DNA from: Microbacterium capsulatum
Lineage (GTDB): Bacteria > Actinomycetota > Actinomycetes > Actinomycetales > Microbacteriaceae
Length of the DNA stretch: 64,000 nt
Direction: 5' to 3'
Assembly: GCF_030865425.1 (NCBI RefSeq)
Contig: NZ_JAVFCB010000009.1
Location: forward strand, 62,001-126,000
Below are positions 40,609-50,207 of this stretch, piece by piece. The notes below the pieces were generated by a model. It saw only the letters and a program-made list of their open reading frames with translations, did not search any database and had not been told where the DNA came from. Positions within the stretch are counted from its first letter, which is position 1, and the number at the start of each line of letters is the position of its first letter. The position numbers and the translations under genes were made by a program.

Positions 40609-41580
40609 TCAGACCGCGGCGCGGGCCTGCGGGGCGGGGATCTGGTCGACGACCCGGATGACGACGGTCTCGGGGGTCGTGCCGGCGAACTCCGCCTCGG
40701 GGTCGAGCAGCAGGCGGTGCATCCACACCGGCCGGGCGAGGGCCTTGACGTCGTCGGGCAGCACGTAGTGCCGGCCGTGCGCGGCCGCCCGCACCTTGGC
40801 GATGCGGACCATGGCGAGCGCCCCGCGGACCGAGACGCCGAGCCGGATCGCGCTGTCGGAGCGGGTGGCCTCGACGAGCTCGGCGATGTAGCGGAGCACG
40901 GCGGGCTCGACGTGCACGGACGCGGCGAGGTCGGCCATGTCGGCGACCGCGCTCGTGGTGATCACCGGGGAGAGCCGGGCCGAGGGGTTGCGCTCCGCAG
41001 CGCCGGCGAGGATCGTCGCGGTGACGTCGAGGTCGGGGTAGCCGATCGAGGTCTTGATGAGGAAGCGGTCCAGCTGCGCCTCGGGCAGCTTGTAGGTGCC
41101 GGCCTGCTCGATCGGGTTCTGCGTGGCGAGCACGAGGAACGGACGGCCGGTCTCGTGCGCGACACCGTCCACCGTCACCCGGGACTCCTCCATGACCTCG
41201 AGCAGCGCCGACTGGGTCTTCGGCGAGGCGCGGTTGATCTCGTCGGCCAGCACGATCGAGGCGAACACCGGGCCGCGGTGGAACTCGAAGGTGTGCGAGT
41301 TCTGGTCGTAGATCGTCACGCCGGTGACGTCCGACGGAAGCAGATCGGGCGTGAACTGGATCCGGGTGCTCGTCCCCTGCACGGTCGCCGCGATCGCCTT
41401 CGCGAGGCTCGTCTTGCCGGTGCCGGGCGCGTCCTCGAGGAGCACGTGCCCCTCGGCGAGCATCGAGGAGAGCACGAGGCCCACCACGTCGCGCTTGCCC
41501 TGCAGCGCCCGGTCGACGTTGTCGACGAGGCGGGCGAAGGTGCCCTGGAACCAGGCGGCCTGTTCGGGGGTCATCGTCAT
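40609..41580 (-). CDS. MoxR-family AAA+ ATPase
   Basis: 323-residue AAA_3 ATPase. Walker A EDAPGTGKTSLAKAI (Lys56), Walker B SIVLADEINRASPKTQSALLEVMEE, sensor 1 LATQNPIEQAGTYKLPEAQLDRFL and the lid domain with arginine sensors are intact. Two in-frame ATGs (41580, 41574) are possible. It lies 46 nt after the giant surface protein gene and probably works with the DUF58 and transglutaminase-fold proteins as a co-chaperone for envelope complex assembly. Confidence 0.94.
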   Translation of the reverse strand: MTMTPEQAAWFQGTFARLVDNVDRALQGKRDVVGLVLSSMLAEGHVLLEDAPGTGKTSLAKAIAATVQGTSTRIQFTPDLLPSDVTGVTIYDQNSHTFEFHRGPVFASIVLADEINRASPKTQSALLEVMEESRVTVDGVAHETGRPFLVLATQNPIEQAGTYKLPEAQLDRFLIKTSIGYPDLDVTATILAGAAERNPSARLSPVITTSAVADMADLAASVHVEPAVLRYIAELVEATRSDSAIRLGVSVRGALAMVRIAKVRAAAHGRHYVLPDDVKALARPVWMHRLLLDPEAEFAGTTPETVVIRVVDQIPAPQARAAV

Positions 41581-41626
41581 CGTGTGGGTCTTTCGTTGAG
41601 GGGTTCTGAGAATCGGACGGTGGGGA

Positions 41627-44600
41627 TCACCAGGTGGCGGGCGTCGAATCGGAGGGATTGCCGCCGACGATCCTCACGAAGTGCTGCCCGGGGTAGCCGT
41701 TGTAGCACTGCAGCTGGACCGAGCCGTTGGCCGGGATCCTCACCGGGTAGCCGGCGTTGTCGGTGTAGCCGCCGTCCGGGCCCACGCACTGGATCTGGTA
41801 CGAGCCGGCGGCGTAGTTGCTCACGTTGATCACGTAGTACGAGCAGCCCGAGGTGGCGCAGCCGGGCATGCCCTGGGCGCTCGAGCCCCGGGTCGTCCAC
41901 GCCTTCGGCTGCGGCGGCGCGTCGGTCGTCGCCGAAGCGGTGGCGATCTGCGACGACTGCTGCGGGCTGGCCGAGTCGAACGCCTGGACGCGGATCGAGT
42001 GCGACTGCGAGTAGCCGTTGCCGACCGTCGTCGTGCCGTTCAGTCCGACGTTCTGCCAGGCGCCGCCGTCGACGCTGATCCTCATCACCTGGATGGAGCG
42101 GCCGTTCGGTGCCGGCGCCGACCAGCCGAGCGTGACGCTCGTGCCGTTGTTGGTCGCCGACGCGCCCGGCGTGCCCACCGGCCCGTACGGACGCAGCCCG
42201 CTCCGAGAGCCCGCCTGGCCCGGCTGGGACTCCTGCCCTGCCACGACCGAGTACGCGCGCACGGACACCGTGTAGGTGCCGTTGTTCGCCGCCGGGATGT
42301 TCCTGCCGTCCCAGTTGCGCGACCACGCACCGCCGGTCGAGTACTCGTAGTGGATCTCGGATGCACTCGCGCCGTTGGCGTCGGCGAGCGAATAGGTGAC
42401 CGCGATGTTGTTGTTCCCCTCGGTCGCCGAGGTGATCGTCGTCGCACCCGGCTGGCCGAACGCGCGCCGCGCGTTGGAGGCCGCGGACCACACACCGGCG
42501 CCGGCCTTGTTGTTGCCGCGCACCTGGAACGTGTAGTCGCCCGTGGAGTTGTCGACGGTGACGTTCTGCGAGGTCGTCGTGCCGGCTATCCCGGTGATCG
42601 TCCGCACGACGGATCCGCCCTGCAGCACCTGCAGGTCGTAGCTCGAGATCGCATCGCCGTTCGCGCCGGCAGCGGTCCAGGACACCGTCATCTGCGACTG
42701 GCTGCCCACGCTCGGGGCGCTCTGCGCGGTGGGCGTGCCGGGCGCGGTGGGCGGTCCCGCCGGGATCTCGGTCGCCGACCAGCCGCTCCAGCTGGAGGGT
42801 TCGGGCGCCAGGTTCTTCGCCTGCACGCGCACCTGGTACGCAGCGCCGTTCTCCAGGCCGTCCCAGGTCAGCGAATTGCCGGTGACGCCGGTCTTCTGCG
42901 TGACGCCGTTCGGCGGTGCGGGCGAGATCTCCAGGGTGTACGACGACACCGGAGATCCGGGCGTGGTCGGTGTCGTCCACGACACCTGGAGCGACTTGTC
43001 GCCGAATTTCAGGGTCGGCGGGTTCGGGGTGTCGGGGCGCGCATCCGGACGCGCAGGTCCGGACGACGGCGACGGCCTGCCCTCGCCGACGCGGTTCGTC
43101 GCGGTGACCGCGAAAGTGTACGTCACGTTGTTGGTCAGCCCGTCCAGGGTGCACGTCGTCGACGCGCACTGCTTGGTGTACGAGCCGCCGCTGGTCGCGC
43201 GCACGGTGTAGCCGGTGATCTCGGCGCCGTTGTTCGACGGCGGAGCCCAGCTCAGCACCACGGTGCGGTCCTGCACACTCGTCACCTGCGGAGCACCCGG
43301 GGCGTCCGGGACGCCCTGCACGGTGACGACGATGCGGCCCTCGACCTCACGATCCGGATCCTTCGTCGCGTCCTGGATCCGGTAGGTGGCGACGACCTGC
43401 CCGATGAAGTCCTTGCTCGGCGTGATCACGACCTTGTCGCCCTGCACCGCGGAGGACGCGGTACCGGTCTGCACGTCGACCGCCATGATCTTCAGCGGCT
43501 TGTCCGGGAACGGGTTGATGTCGTTCTCGAGCACCGGGATCGTGACGGCCTTGCCCTGGTCGGCCTGAGGCACGGTGTCCTCGTTCGCGACCGCGAGCGG
43601 CCGGGTCGACGCGGCGACGGTGAGCGAGACCGTGCCGTCGACCGGCGTGGTCCTGCCGTCGGTGACCTTCAGCTGCACGGTGCCGGCGCTGCCCTTCGGC
43701 GTCGACGAGTCCGCGCTCACCTTCAGGGTGGAGCCCTCCAGGTTCGCCTTCAGGCCGCCGCCCGGCTGCTTGGCGATCTCGTACTTCAGGTTCTTCTCGT
43801 CGCCCGGATCCGGATCCTTCGTGAGCGCGGCGAGGTCGACCGACTGCGCGGGCTCGCCGGGCGCGACCGACACCTGCGCGTTCGTGAACGCCGGCGGCTG
43901 GTTGTCGGGCGGCAGCACGGTGATCGGGATGCTCAGCGTCGCCTTGCGACCCTTCGGGTCGTCCGGGCCGGTGCCGTCCGTGACCTCGAAGGTGAGCGCG
44001 TCGTCGCCGAAGTAGCCCGCCTTGGAGGTGTAGACGAGGGTGTGCTCGTCCTTGATCAGCGAGGATCCGTTCGCGTTCACCGCGCTCACCTTGCCGGCCT
44101 CGGTGATGCGCACCTGGCCGCCGCCGGCGACCGTGACGTACTGCGAGAGCGGCAGCTCCTTGGTCTCCCCGCTCTTCACCTCGAGCGGCTTCGTCGACTT
44201 CAGCGTGGGGGCGAGCTCGCTCAGCGCGGGGACGAAGACGAAGGCGGAGGCGGTCAGCTTGTCCTGGTCCGTGATCGTGTACTGGATCAGCTGGCGCTGG
44301 TCGGTGACCGTCACCTGGATCGTGCGGTCCGGCATGACCTTGGCGTCGCCGTCGGCGACGCTCAGCTGCAGGTCGTCGACCGTTCCGTCCGGGTCCTCGT
44401 CGTTCTTCAGCACCGGGACCTCGACCTGCAGGCTGCTGCCCTTCACGTCGGACGCCTGCACGCGGTCGTCGCGGGCGATCGGCGCGACCAGGGGCACGTC
44501 ATCGGCGACCGTGATCTGCACGGGCGCGGTGGCGGTGGCCCCGTGCGAGTCGGCGACGGTGTACTGGACGGAGGTCTGCACCGGGTGGTTCGGGACCGTG

Positions 44601-47600
44601 ACGAGCACGCGGTCACCGGACACCTTCGCGCTGAGCCCGTCGACCGGCGGCACCTCGAGGCCGTTCTTCACCAGGGAGAGCACGTCGCCGTCCGGATCGG
44701 AGTCGTTGGCGAGCACGGGCACGGCGATCGTGCGGCCCGGCCGGGTCACGATCGAGTCCTTCACCGCGTACGGGGGCTGGTTCACGCTGGTCCCGGGCGC
44801 GATCCCGACCCGGATCGTCGCGGTGGCCTCCTTGCCGAGTCGGTCGCGCACCTTGTACGTGAACGCGTCGACCCCGGAGGCGTTGTCGAACGCCTGGTAG
44901 GTGAGGTAGTTCTCGCCGATCTCGGTGACCTGCCCCTGCTTGGGGGCGGAGTCCAGGCCGACGAGCTCGACCGAGTCGCCCTCCGCATCCAGTCCGTCCA
45001 GCGGCACGGCGATCCGCACGCTCGTCCCGCTGAGCGCCCGCACGGTCAGGTCGTGCGGGCGGGGCGCGGTGTTCGTCTTCTCGTCGACGGGGAGGATCTG
45101 GATCGTGATGTACCCGGCGGCCTTCTGCCCGTTCGAGTCGACCGCCTCATAGGTGGCGTAGACCGTGCGCGGGGTGGGGCCGGCGCGGAAGCGGACCGTG
45201 TCCTGCGAGACGAACGCCTCGCCGTACTTCGGGTCGATCAGCGGCTCGACGAGCTTCGGCGCGACATGCAGGGTCGTGCCGGGGGCGTGCTTGTCGTTGG
45301 CCAGGACCGGGATCGTCACCACGTCGCCGGCGCGCACGACCGCGGTGTCGTCGTGCACGACCGGCGGCTCGAGTTTCGCCGGAGCAGGGATCGGGATGAC
45401 GATGACGTCGCCCTCGGCGGTCTTCGACCCGTTCGAGATCTTGTAGCTGAACCGGACCTCCTGGTTCAGGTTGCCCTGATCCGTGACCCGGACGGTCTCG
45501 TGGTTCAGCACCGACACCGAGATCCCGCTGTGCGGAGGCACCGTCACCGACTGCACGACGAGGATCCCGCCGGCCGGGTCGATGTCGTTGTTCAGCACGC
45601 CGACGAGGACGTCGCCGCCCGCGGGCAGCAGCGCGACGTCGCGCACCGCGATCGGCGGGGCGGCCTCGGCGGTCTTGTCGAGCACGTCGATGCGGACCAG
45701 GCCCGGCACCGCGTTCGGGCCGGCGCTGGCGAGGTACTGCGCGTAGTACACGCCGGGCAGCGCCGCCTGGAACGTGAACGTGCCCTCGGCGAAGTTCGGG
45801 GTGAGCACGGCGCCGGGCACCTCGTCCACGCGGGCGAGGCGCAGCGGCTCGCGACCGGAGCTGGAGTCGTTCAGCAGGGGCGACACGGTGACCTGCTCGC
45901 CGGCGCGGGTGACGACGTGGTCGGCCTCGGTCTTCGGCTCCGTGGTGCCGGCGGGGCGCACATCCAGCCGGACCGTGCCGGTGGTCAGCTCGCCGAGCGC
46001 GTCGGCGACGACGACCTTGATCTCCTTGCGTCCGGGCATGCTCGCGATCGCGTGGTAGGTGAACTGCCCGTCGGGGGTGAAGTCGACCTGGTCGCCGGGG
46101 GCGGCGATCACGTCCTTCAGGTACATGTCGTCGCCGTCGGGATCGATCCAGTCCGGCAGGGCGTTGTACTTGACCGAGCCGCCGGCCTCGACGATCAGAC
46201 CGGGCACGCGCTGCTGCTTGGGCGGGGCGTTCTGGCTCCAGTCGTGCACGTCGATCGTGACGGTCGCGGTGGCCTTCCCGCCGCGGCCGTCGTCGGCCTG
46301 GTACTGGAACGTGCCGGATCCGCTGGCCTTGTCGGGCACCGCGATCTGCAGTGCACCGCCGTTGTTGATCGGCTGCACCTCGCCGATCGAGGGCTGCGCC
46401 TGGGCGAGGGAGGCGACGAGCACGTCGCCGTCCGCGTCGCTGTCGTTGTCCAGCACGGGCAGCATCGTGGTGCGGCCGGGCCGGACGCCGAAGGTGTCGT
46501 CGCGGGCGACCGGCGGGGTGTTCTCCGGTGTGCGCTTGGGCAGGGTCGTCTCGACCTGGTCGTCGGCGGTCTGATCCTGCTTCTGGGTGTCGCCCTCCGG
46601 CGGCACGATGTCCTGCCAGTTGTCGACGCGCTGCAGGTTGTCGGTGGCGAGCCAGGCGGCGCCGCTCGCCGTGTCGTTGAGCACGACCACGTCGCGGTTC
46701 ACCCGGAACACGAGCGACGTGCTGTGCTCGGCGCCTTCGATCGAGGTCTTCAGATCGTCCGCGGTGCCGACGCAGTCGCGGAGGAAGGTCGCGGATCCGC
46801 CCCACGCACCGTAGGTGCAGCCCTTCACGAACACCGGAGCGGCCGGGGCGCCGATGCCGCCGGCCTCCTTCACAGAGGGAGCGGATCCATCCAGCGGGAC
46901 CGAGACGAGCGCATCGGCGGTCGCCAGCGCGACGGACGAGTTCTCGGCGGAGGCCTGCTGCAGCACGGCCGCGTCGGTGCTCTTCAGGCCCGCGCCCCTG
47001 GCGTCGGCGCCGTTCAGGTCGGTGCGGTGCCCGGCGGCGTAGACGGCCTTCGCCTCGGCGTCGAGGACGACCGGGGTGGCGCCGACGACCGTGATGCTCG
47101 GCTTCGCGCCCTGGCCGAGGTCGATCCCCTCGGTGGACGGCTTCTGCGGGGCGCCCTGCGCGTCGACGTGCACGGTGACGATCGCGCGGTCCTTCGCGGA
47201 GACGGCGTAGACCGTGCCGTCCTGGCCGACCGTGACATCGGCGTCGGGGCCGAGCACGGCGGACGGCCGGCTGCCCGTGGCCTTGAAGCCGCCGAGGGCG
47301 GAGGCCGGCAGCACCCAGAGCTTGCCGTCCTTCGGGGCGAGGATCGCGACGGTGGTGCCGCCGAGGGCCGTCTTCGCGCCGCCGGGCACCGCGACCGCGT
47401 CGCCCAGCGAGACCCGGGCCGGGTCGACCGCCGTCAGGGTCGAGGAGCCGTGGTCGGTGACGAGCACCGTGCCGCCGGCCTGCAGCACGTCGTAGTTCTC
47501 GCTCGCGGCGCGCAGGCCGCCGTCGAGCACGCGGGACTCGTTGTTGAAGTGCCCGACGAGCAGGCTCGCCGTCTTCGTGAGCCACACGCCGCCGTCATGC

Positions 47601-47734
47601 AGGTCGACCTCGGCAGTGGGGTTGCCCTCGTAGGCGAACGCCATGCCGGCGACGGCGATGGAGGCGGCTGTGACCGCTGCGGCGGAGGCGAGGCTCTTCG
47701 GACGCAGACGCAGCCACGCGAACGACTTCACCAC
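41627..47734 (-). CDS. Giant membrane-anchored Ig-like/FN3 surface protein
   Basis: 2035-residue protein starting at GTG 47734 with GGGGGGA upstream. Residues 13-35 form an uncleaved signal anchor. Residues about 40-380 look like a beta-propeller (VLVTDHGSSTLTAVDPARV, TVGQDGTVYAVSAKD). Residues 400-1470 contain eight to nine tandem Ig-like/cadherin-like repeats with PVLxND-x-D-P-x-GD signatures, for example PVLANDSDPDGDVLSL. Residues about 1476-1935 carry five FN3 domains, and the last 95 residues form a small Cys-containing domain (four Cys). It is the first gene of the kinase/FHA/MoxR operon. It likely projects through the wall as a scaffold for the secretion or envelope complex. Confidence 0.9.
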   Translation of the reverse strand: MVKSFAWLRLRPKSLASAAAVTAASIAVAGMAFAYEGNPTAEVDLHDGGVWLTKTASLLVGHFNNESRVLDGGLRAASENYDVLQAGGTVLVTDHGSSTLTAVDPARVSLGDAVAVPGGAKTALGGTTVAILAPKDGKLWVLPASALGGFKATGSRPSAVLGPDADVTVGQDGTVYAVSAKDRAIVTVHVDAQGAPQKPSTEGIDLGQGAKPSITVVGATPVVLDAEAKAVYAAGHRTDLNGADARGAGLKSTDAAVLQQASAENSSVALATADALVSVPLDGSAPSVKEAGGIGAPAAPVFVKGCTYGAWGGSATFLRDCVGTADDLKTSIEGAEHSTSLVFRVNRDVVVLNDTASGAAWLATDNLQRVDNWQDIVPPEGDTQKQDQTADDQVETTLPKRTPENTPPVARDDTFGVRPGRTTMLPVLDNDSDADGDVLVASLAQAQPSIGEVQPINNGGALQIAVPDKASGSGTFQYQADDGRGGKATATVTIDVHDWSQNAPPKQQRVPGLIVEAGGSVKYNALPDWIDPDGDDMYLKDVIAAPGDQVDFTPDGQFTYHAIASMPGRKEIKVVVADALGELTTGTVRLDVRPAGTTEPKTEADHVVTRAGEQVTVSPLLNDSSSGREPLRLARVDEVPGAVLTPNFAEGTFTFQAALPGVYYAQYLASAGPNAVPGLVRIDVLDKTAEAAPPIAVRDVALLPAGGDVLVGVLNNDIDPAGGILVVQSVTVPPHSGISVSVLNHETVRVTDQGNLNQEVRFSYKISNGSKTAEGDVIVIPIPAPAKLEPPVVHDDTAVVRAGDVVTIPVLANDKHAPGTTLHVAPKLVEPLIDPKYGEAFVSQDTVRFRAGPTPRTVYATYEAVDSNGQKAAGYITIQILPVDEKTNTAPRPHDLTVRALSGTSVRIAVPLDGLDAEGDSVELVGLDSAPKQGQVTEIGENYLTYQAFDNASGVDAFTYKVRDRLGKEATATIRVGIAPGTSVNQPPYAVKDSIVTRPGRTIAVPVLANDSDPDGDVLSLVKNGLEVPPVDGLSAKVSGDRVLVTVPNHPVQTSVQYTVADSHGATATAPVQITVADDVPLVAPIARDDRVQASDVKGSSLQVEVPVLKNDEDPDGTVDDLQLSVADGDAKVMPDRTIQVTVTDQRQLIQYTITDQDKLTASAFVFVPALSELAPTLKSTKPLEVKSGETKELPLSQYVTVAGGGQVRITEAGKVSAVNANGSSLIKDEHTLVYTSKAGYFGDDALTFEVTDGTGPDDPKGRKATLSIPITVLPPDNQPPAFTNAQVSVAPGEPAQSVDLAALTKDPDPGDEKNLKYEIAKQPGGGLKANLEGSTLKVSADSSTPKGSAGTVQLKVTDGRTTPVDGTVSLTVAASTRPLAVANEDTVPQADQGKAVTIPVLENDINPFPDKPLKIMAVDVQTGTASSAVQGDKVVITPSKDFIGQVVATYRIQDATKDPDREVEGRIVVTVQGVPDAPGAPQVTSVQDRTVVLSWAPPSNNGAEITGYTVRATSGGSYTKQCASTTCTLDGLTNNVTYTFAVTATNRVGEGRPSPSSGPARPDARPDTPNPPTLKFGDKSLQVSWTTPTTPGSPVSSYTLEISPAPPNGVTQKTGVTGNSLTWDGLENGAAYQVRVQAKNLAPEPSSWSGWSATEIPAGPPTAPGTPTAQSAPSVGSQSQMTVSWTAAGANGDAISSYDLQVLQGGSVVRTITGIAGTTTSQNVTVDNSTGDYTFQVRGNNKAGAGVWSAASNARRAFGQPGATTITSATEGNNNIAVTYSLADANGASASEIHYEYSTGGAWSRNWDGRNIPAANNGTYTVSVRAYSVVAGQESQPGQAGSRSGLRPYGPVGTPGASATNNGTSVTLGWSAPAPNGRSIQVMRISVDGGAWQNVGLNGTTTVGNGYSQSHSIRVQAFDSASPQQSSQIATASATTDAPPQPKAWTTRGSSAQGMPGCATSGCSYYVINVSNYAAGSYQIQCVGPDGGYTDNAGYPVRIPANGSVQLQCYNGYPGQHFVRIVGGNPSDSTPATW

Positions 47735-47827
47735 GAAAAATCCCCCCGGACGTCACAGCGATCCCCCGACCGTGCACAGGAGGGGGATACGCGGGCGAGT
47801 CTACCCGGCGCCCCTGGACGCCCCGCG

Positions 47828-47845
47828 ATGGGGAGAACTCCCCAT
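47828..47845. promoter_or_regulatory. 18-bp palindrome upstream of the giant protein operon
   Basis: ATGGGGAGAACTCCCCAT, two perfect 8-bp arms around AA, 94 nt upstream of the GTG start. The same architecture (ATGGGGAGCACTGCCCAT) occurs at 63479-63496 upstream of the other secretion block. TAGACT at about 47798-47803 on the minus strand may be a -10 box just downstream. Confidence 0.6.
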
Positions 47846-47962
47846 GCCGGGGGCGCGCGATGCAAATCGGGGTCGTTGAGCGAGGACGGCGGAGCCGACC
47901 GAGACGAAACGCTGTTCTCCACTGTGCCTGCCGCTTCGCGCGCGACGAAGCAGATCCGCGAC

Positions 47963-48094
47963 GATTCGGTTCACCTCCATGAAGGTGATCCTGTAGACCT
48001 CCATGCTGCCCATCTTCGGGAGGCCGACGAACCGATGCCTCGTTGTCGCGGAGATGAACCATCGGAACGGACCGTTCGCAAAGGCCGAGATCAG
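47963..48094 (-). pseudogene. Fragment of a small membrane protein gene (copy of 52738-53025)
   Basis: The minus strand reads SAFANGPFRWFISATTRHRFVGLPKMGSMEVYRIT without a start codon or the N-terminal TM segment. It aligns with SALANGPFRLLILPSERPQFIGLADMGKIKPNRIT at the end of the 95-residue protein encoded at 52738-53025. Only the C-terminal third is kept, so it is a remnant. The rest of 47846-48174 shows no gene. Confidence 0.6.
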
Positions 48095-48174
48095 GCCAGC
48101 GGTGTGACGCGAGCCCCCAAAGCCACGGTCTCCTGCATCACGCAACGCCTCAACACATCAGCGCATGCGCCTAA

Positions 48175-48669
48175 TCACTTCGAATGTGGCATCGCGTTCA
48201 CGATTTCTTCGAGTTCAGATCGACGCGCGCCCCGTACAGCCCAACCATCTTTCGGCGTGATCTCGATCTCAACTTCCCGCCCGTCGTCAAGAACGAGCAA
48301 GATGTGATTGAAGGTGACTCTAGAGCGTCGCCCAATCGATACCCTCTCGATCTGGGAGCTGCTGAACGAGTGCGCCAGACGCGCGTTGGATCGCGTCGAA
48401 AGGGTTGTGCGTACGGAGAACACATCTACCCTGTCCGCATAGATGAACAGCCAACCGGGTGAAAGAACCTCGTTGACGGCGTCGCTCTTGGCGACATATG
48501 CCGTTCGAAGCAGCGCCCATTCACGAGGACTGGCAACAATCGCGGCGCGCCGGGCGTTGATCGACAACAGTCCCCATTGCCAAAGCTGACCAAATGCGCC
48601 GAGGAAGCAGATCGGAGCAAGACTGAGGCGAAGCCAAACCGGGACTTCCATCTCCGCGAAGATCGCCAC
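48175..48669 (-). CDS. PH-like membrane protein, paralogue 1, 5' end disrupted
   Basis: 164-residue reading from GTG 48669. One TM segment at about residues 11-32 (LRLSLAPICFLGAFGQLWQWG) is followed by a beta-rich PH-like domain (PGWLFIYADRVDVFSVRTTLSTRS, NHILLVLDDGREVEIEITPKDGWAVRG). It is paralogous to 48801-49409 and 51707-52324. Coding similarity continues upstream of the GTG to 48765 (TLGVAARTAFAGLTF..CLYVA aligned to paralogue 3's first TM), but the ATG aligned with the paralogue's start (48763) is 2 nt out of frame. It is either expressed from the GTG without TM1 or a recently frameshifted gene. Confidence 0.6.
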   Translation of the reverse strand: MAIFAEMEVPVWLRLSLAPICFLGAFGQLWQWGLLSINARRAAIVASPREWALLRTAYVAKSDAVNEVLSPGWLFIYADRVDVFSVRTTLSTRSNARLAHSFSSSQIERVSIGRRSRVTFNHILLVLDDGREVEIEITPKDGWAVRGARRSELEEIVNAMPHSK

Positions 48670-48800
48670 ATATAGGCAATATAGGCCAATGAGAAACGTT
48701 AGCCCAGCAAATGCAGTTCGTGCCGCAACACCAAGGGTGAGTCCGGGCTCAAATTCGCCACATTCTTAACTAAACTAAGCACCCCTGACCAATCGCTACT

Positions 48801-49409
48801 TCACACACGGTCGCTGGAACCGCCCGACGCCTCCCTAATCGCACTCGCGATCTCTTCCAACTCCCCTCGACGTGCTCCTCGTACCGTCCACCCATTCTTC
48901 GGAGTGATCTCGATCTCGACCTCGCGCCCGTCAGCGAGATTCATGAAGACATGGTCGAAGCCGACTCGGACACGTCGATCAACCGATACCTCCTTGATCG
49001 CGTCACCCGACAACGAGTACGCCCTTCGCGCCTTCGACCGGACAGAAAGGATCATCCGCACATCGAAGATCTCCAAGTGATCTGAAAAAACAAACACCCA
49101 TCCCGGCTTCAGTCGATCAACGATCATGTCGTCTTTCAAGACGTAACCCATGCGGACCAACGCCCACGCAACTGGTTGCGCAAGACTCGCCGCATTGCGT
49201 GCATTTGTGGACATAAGACCCCACTGCCGAAGCAGCACAAATGCCATGACAAGAAACAAGACACCAACAACGAGAAGGTACCAGTCAGGATCTCCGGTCC
49301 CGGCAAAAAATGCGGCGGAAAAAAGAGCCCCACACGCGAGCACAAATATGCAGGCAAGAACTATTCTTGATACCACGGCCCAGGTCGCATCCGGAATATA
49401 TGACGTCAC
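48801..49409 (-). CDS. PH-like membrane protein, paralogue 2
   Basis: 202-residue protein starting at GTG 49409 with AAAGGGTG upstream. Two TM segments at about 11-35 and 42-62 are followed by the PH-like domain (KPGWVFVFSDHLEIFDVRMIL, DHVFMNLADGREVEIEITPKNGWTVRG) and a C-terminal helix ELEEIASAIREA. About half of the C-terminal domain is identical to the other two paralogues. Base composition is lower in GC than the flanking secretion genes. Function unknown; in an island within a toxin-carrying secretion locus an immunity role is possible. Confidence 0.75.
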   Translation of the reverse strand: MTSYIPDATWAVVSRIVLACIFVLACGALFSAAFFAGTGDPDWYLLVVGVLFLVMAFVLLRQWGLMSTNARNAASLAQPVAWALVRMGYVLKDDMIVDRLKPGWVFVFSDHLEIFDVRMILSVRSKARRAYSLSGDAIKEVSVDRRVRVGFDHVFMNLADGREVEIEITPKNGWTVRGARRGELEEIASAIREASGGSSDRV

Positions 49410-49498
49410 AATCGTTCACCCTTTGCCCTGCAAGTCGGGCGCCCGTTCGCTCTCCGCCGCGAAGCGCCCGGTCCCCGCCGCACCCGACGCTCGCGCCA

Positions 49499-50086
49499 TC
49501 AATACCGGCCGTACATGCCCACGCGAATCCAGCCGCGGCTGGCGTAGGGAACACCGGGGGCGCTCGCAGGTCGCTGCACCAAGACAGGACCGATCATCGT
49601 CCGAAGCGGGCCCGTCTCGGCCACGTCTGCCGAGGTCGGATCGGATGCTGCGATGTTTTGCGATGTCGAATCCTGGGCCTCGCGAGCTCCGTCTGGACGT
49701 GTGAACTTGCCGACCACCGAGTCCTTCGCAGCAAGCAACCAGGCGGCTGCCTCGGGTGACACGTCGAACTTCGGAGCGGGCGCGTTGGGCGCCGTGGACG
49801 TGTCGTAGATCGTCCGGTCCGGCAGCGGACGCGCCGGCTCCGACTCCCCGACCGGCACTTGCGGCACCATCGACGGCAGGTCTCCCACCGGGAGCGCCGG
49901 CAGATCCGTCACATCGAAGGGGCGTGCCGGTTCCTCGGACGGCGCCGGTTCGGGGGAAGCCGCAGGGTCCTCGGACGAGCGGGCCGCCGCGACGACCACC
50001 GACGCCGACGCCGACTCGGCGACCGTCAGTCCTGCCAGCACGGCAAGCAACCCAACAGCCGTAACGAGCATCGATCGGACCTTCAT
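49499..50086 (-). CDS. Secreted Pro-rich protein of unknown function
   Basis: 195-residue protein; ATG 50086 with GGGGGA 6 nt upstream. Signal peptide at residues 1-30 (AESASASVV). The mature part is Pro/Glu/Ala-rich at first (DPAASPEPAPSEEPARPFDV), then contains FDVSPEAAAWLLAAKDSVVGKF and ends in RGWIRVGMYGRY. No known domain is recognised. It lies between the paralogue cassettes and has no visible partner. The leader GGGGGATTCGTG resembles that of the giant surface protein. Confidence 0.65.
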   Translation of the reverse strand: MKVRSMLVTAVGLLAVLAGLTVAESASASVVVAAARSSEDPAASPEPAPSEEPARPFDVTDLPALPVGDLPSMVPQVPVGESEPARPLPDRTIYDTSTAPNAPAPKFDVSPEAAAWLLAAKDSVVGKFTRPDGAREAQDSTSQNIAASDPTSADVAETGPLRTMIGPVLVQRPASAPGVPYASRGWIRVGMYGRY

Positions 50087-50207
50087 CACGAATCCCCCGT
50101 TCTGGAGCTATCCCCTGACGATCCATCCAGCGAACACCAAGGTTACACATAGTGAGCTTCCAGGTTGGCCACGTGGTGCCACAAGATGACAATCAAGAAG
50201 GCGGCGG

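Noticed and set aside
41577..43169. 530-residue minus-strand frame inside the 3' part of the surface protein gene
   Set aside because: Alternative frame of the FN3 region, low complexity, no RBS; the main frame is intact across the region.
41681..48307. Very long open frame on the plus strand opposite the giant surface protein gene
   Set aside because: Its translation is low-complexity (Arg/Gly/Val/Asp/His-rich) with no domain pattern, as expected for the antisense of a high-GC gene; the minus-strand protein has clear Ig and FN3 repeats.
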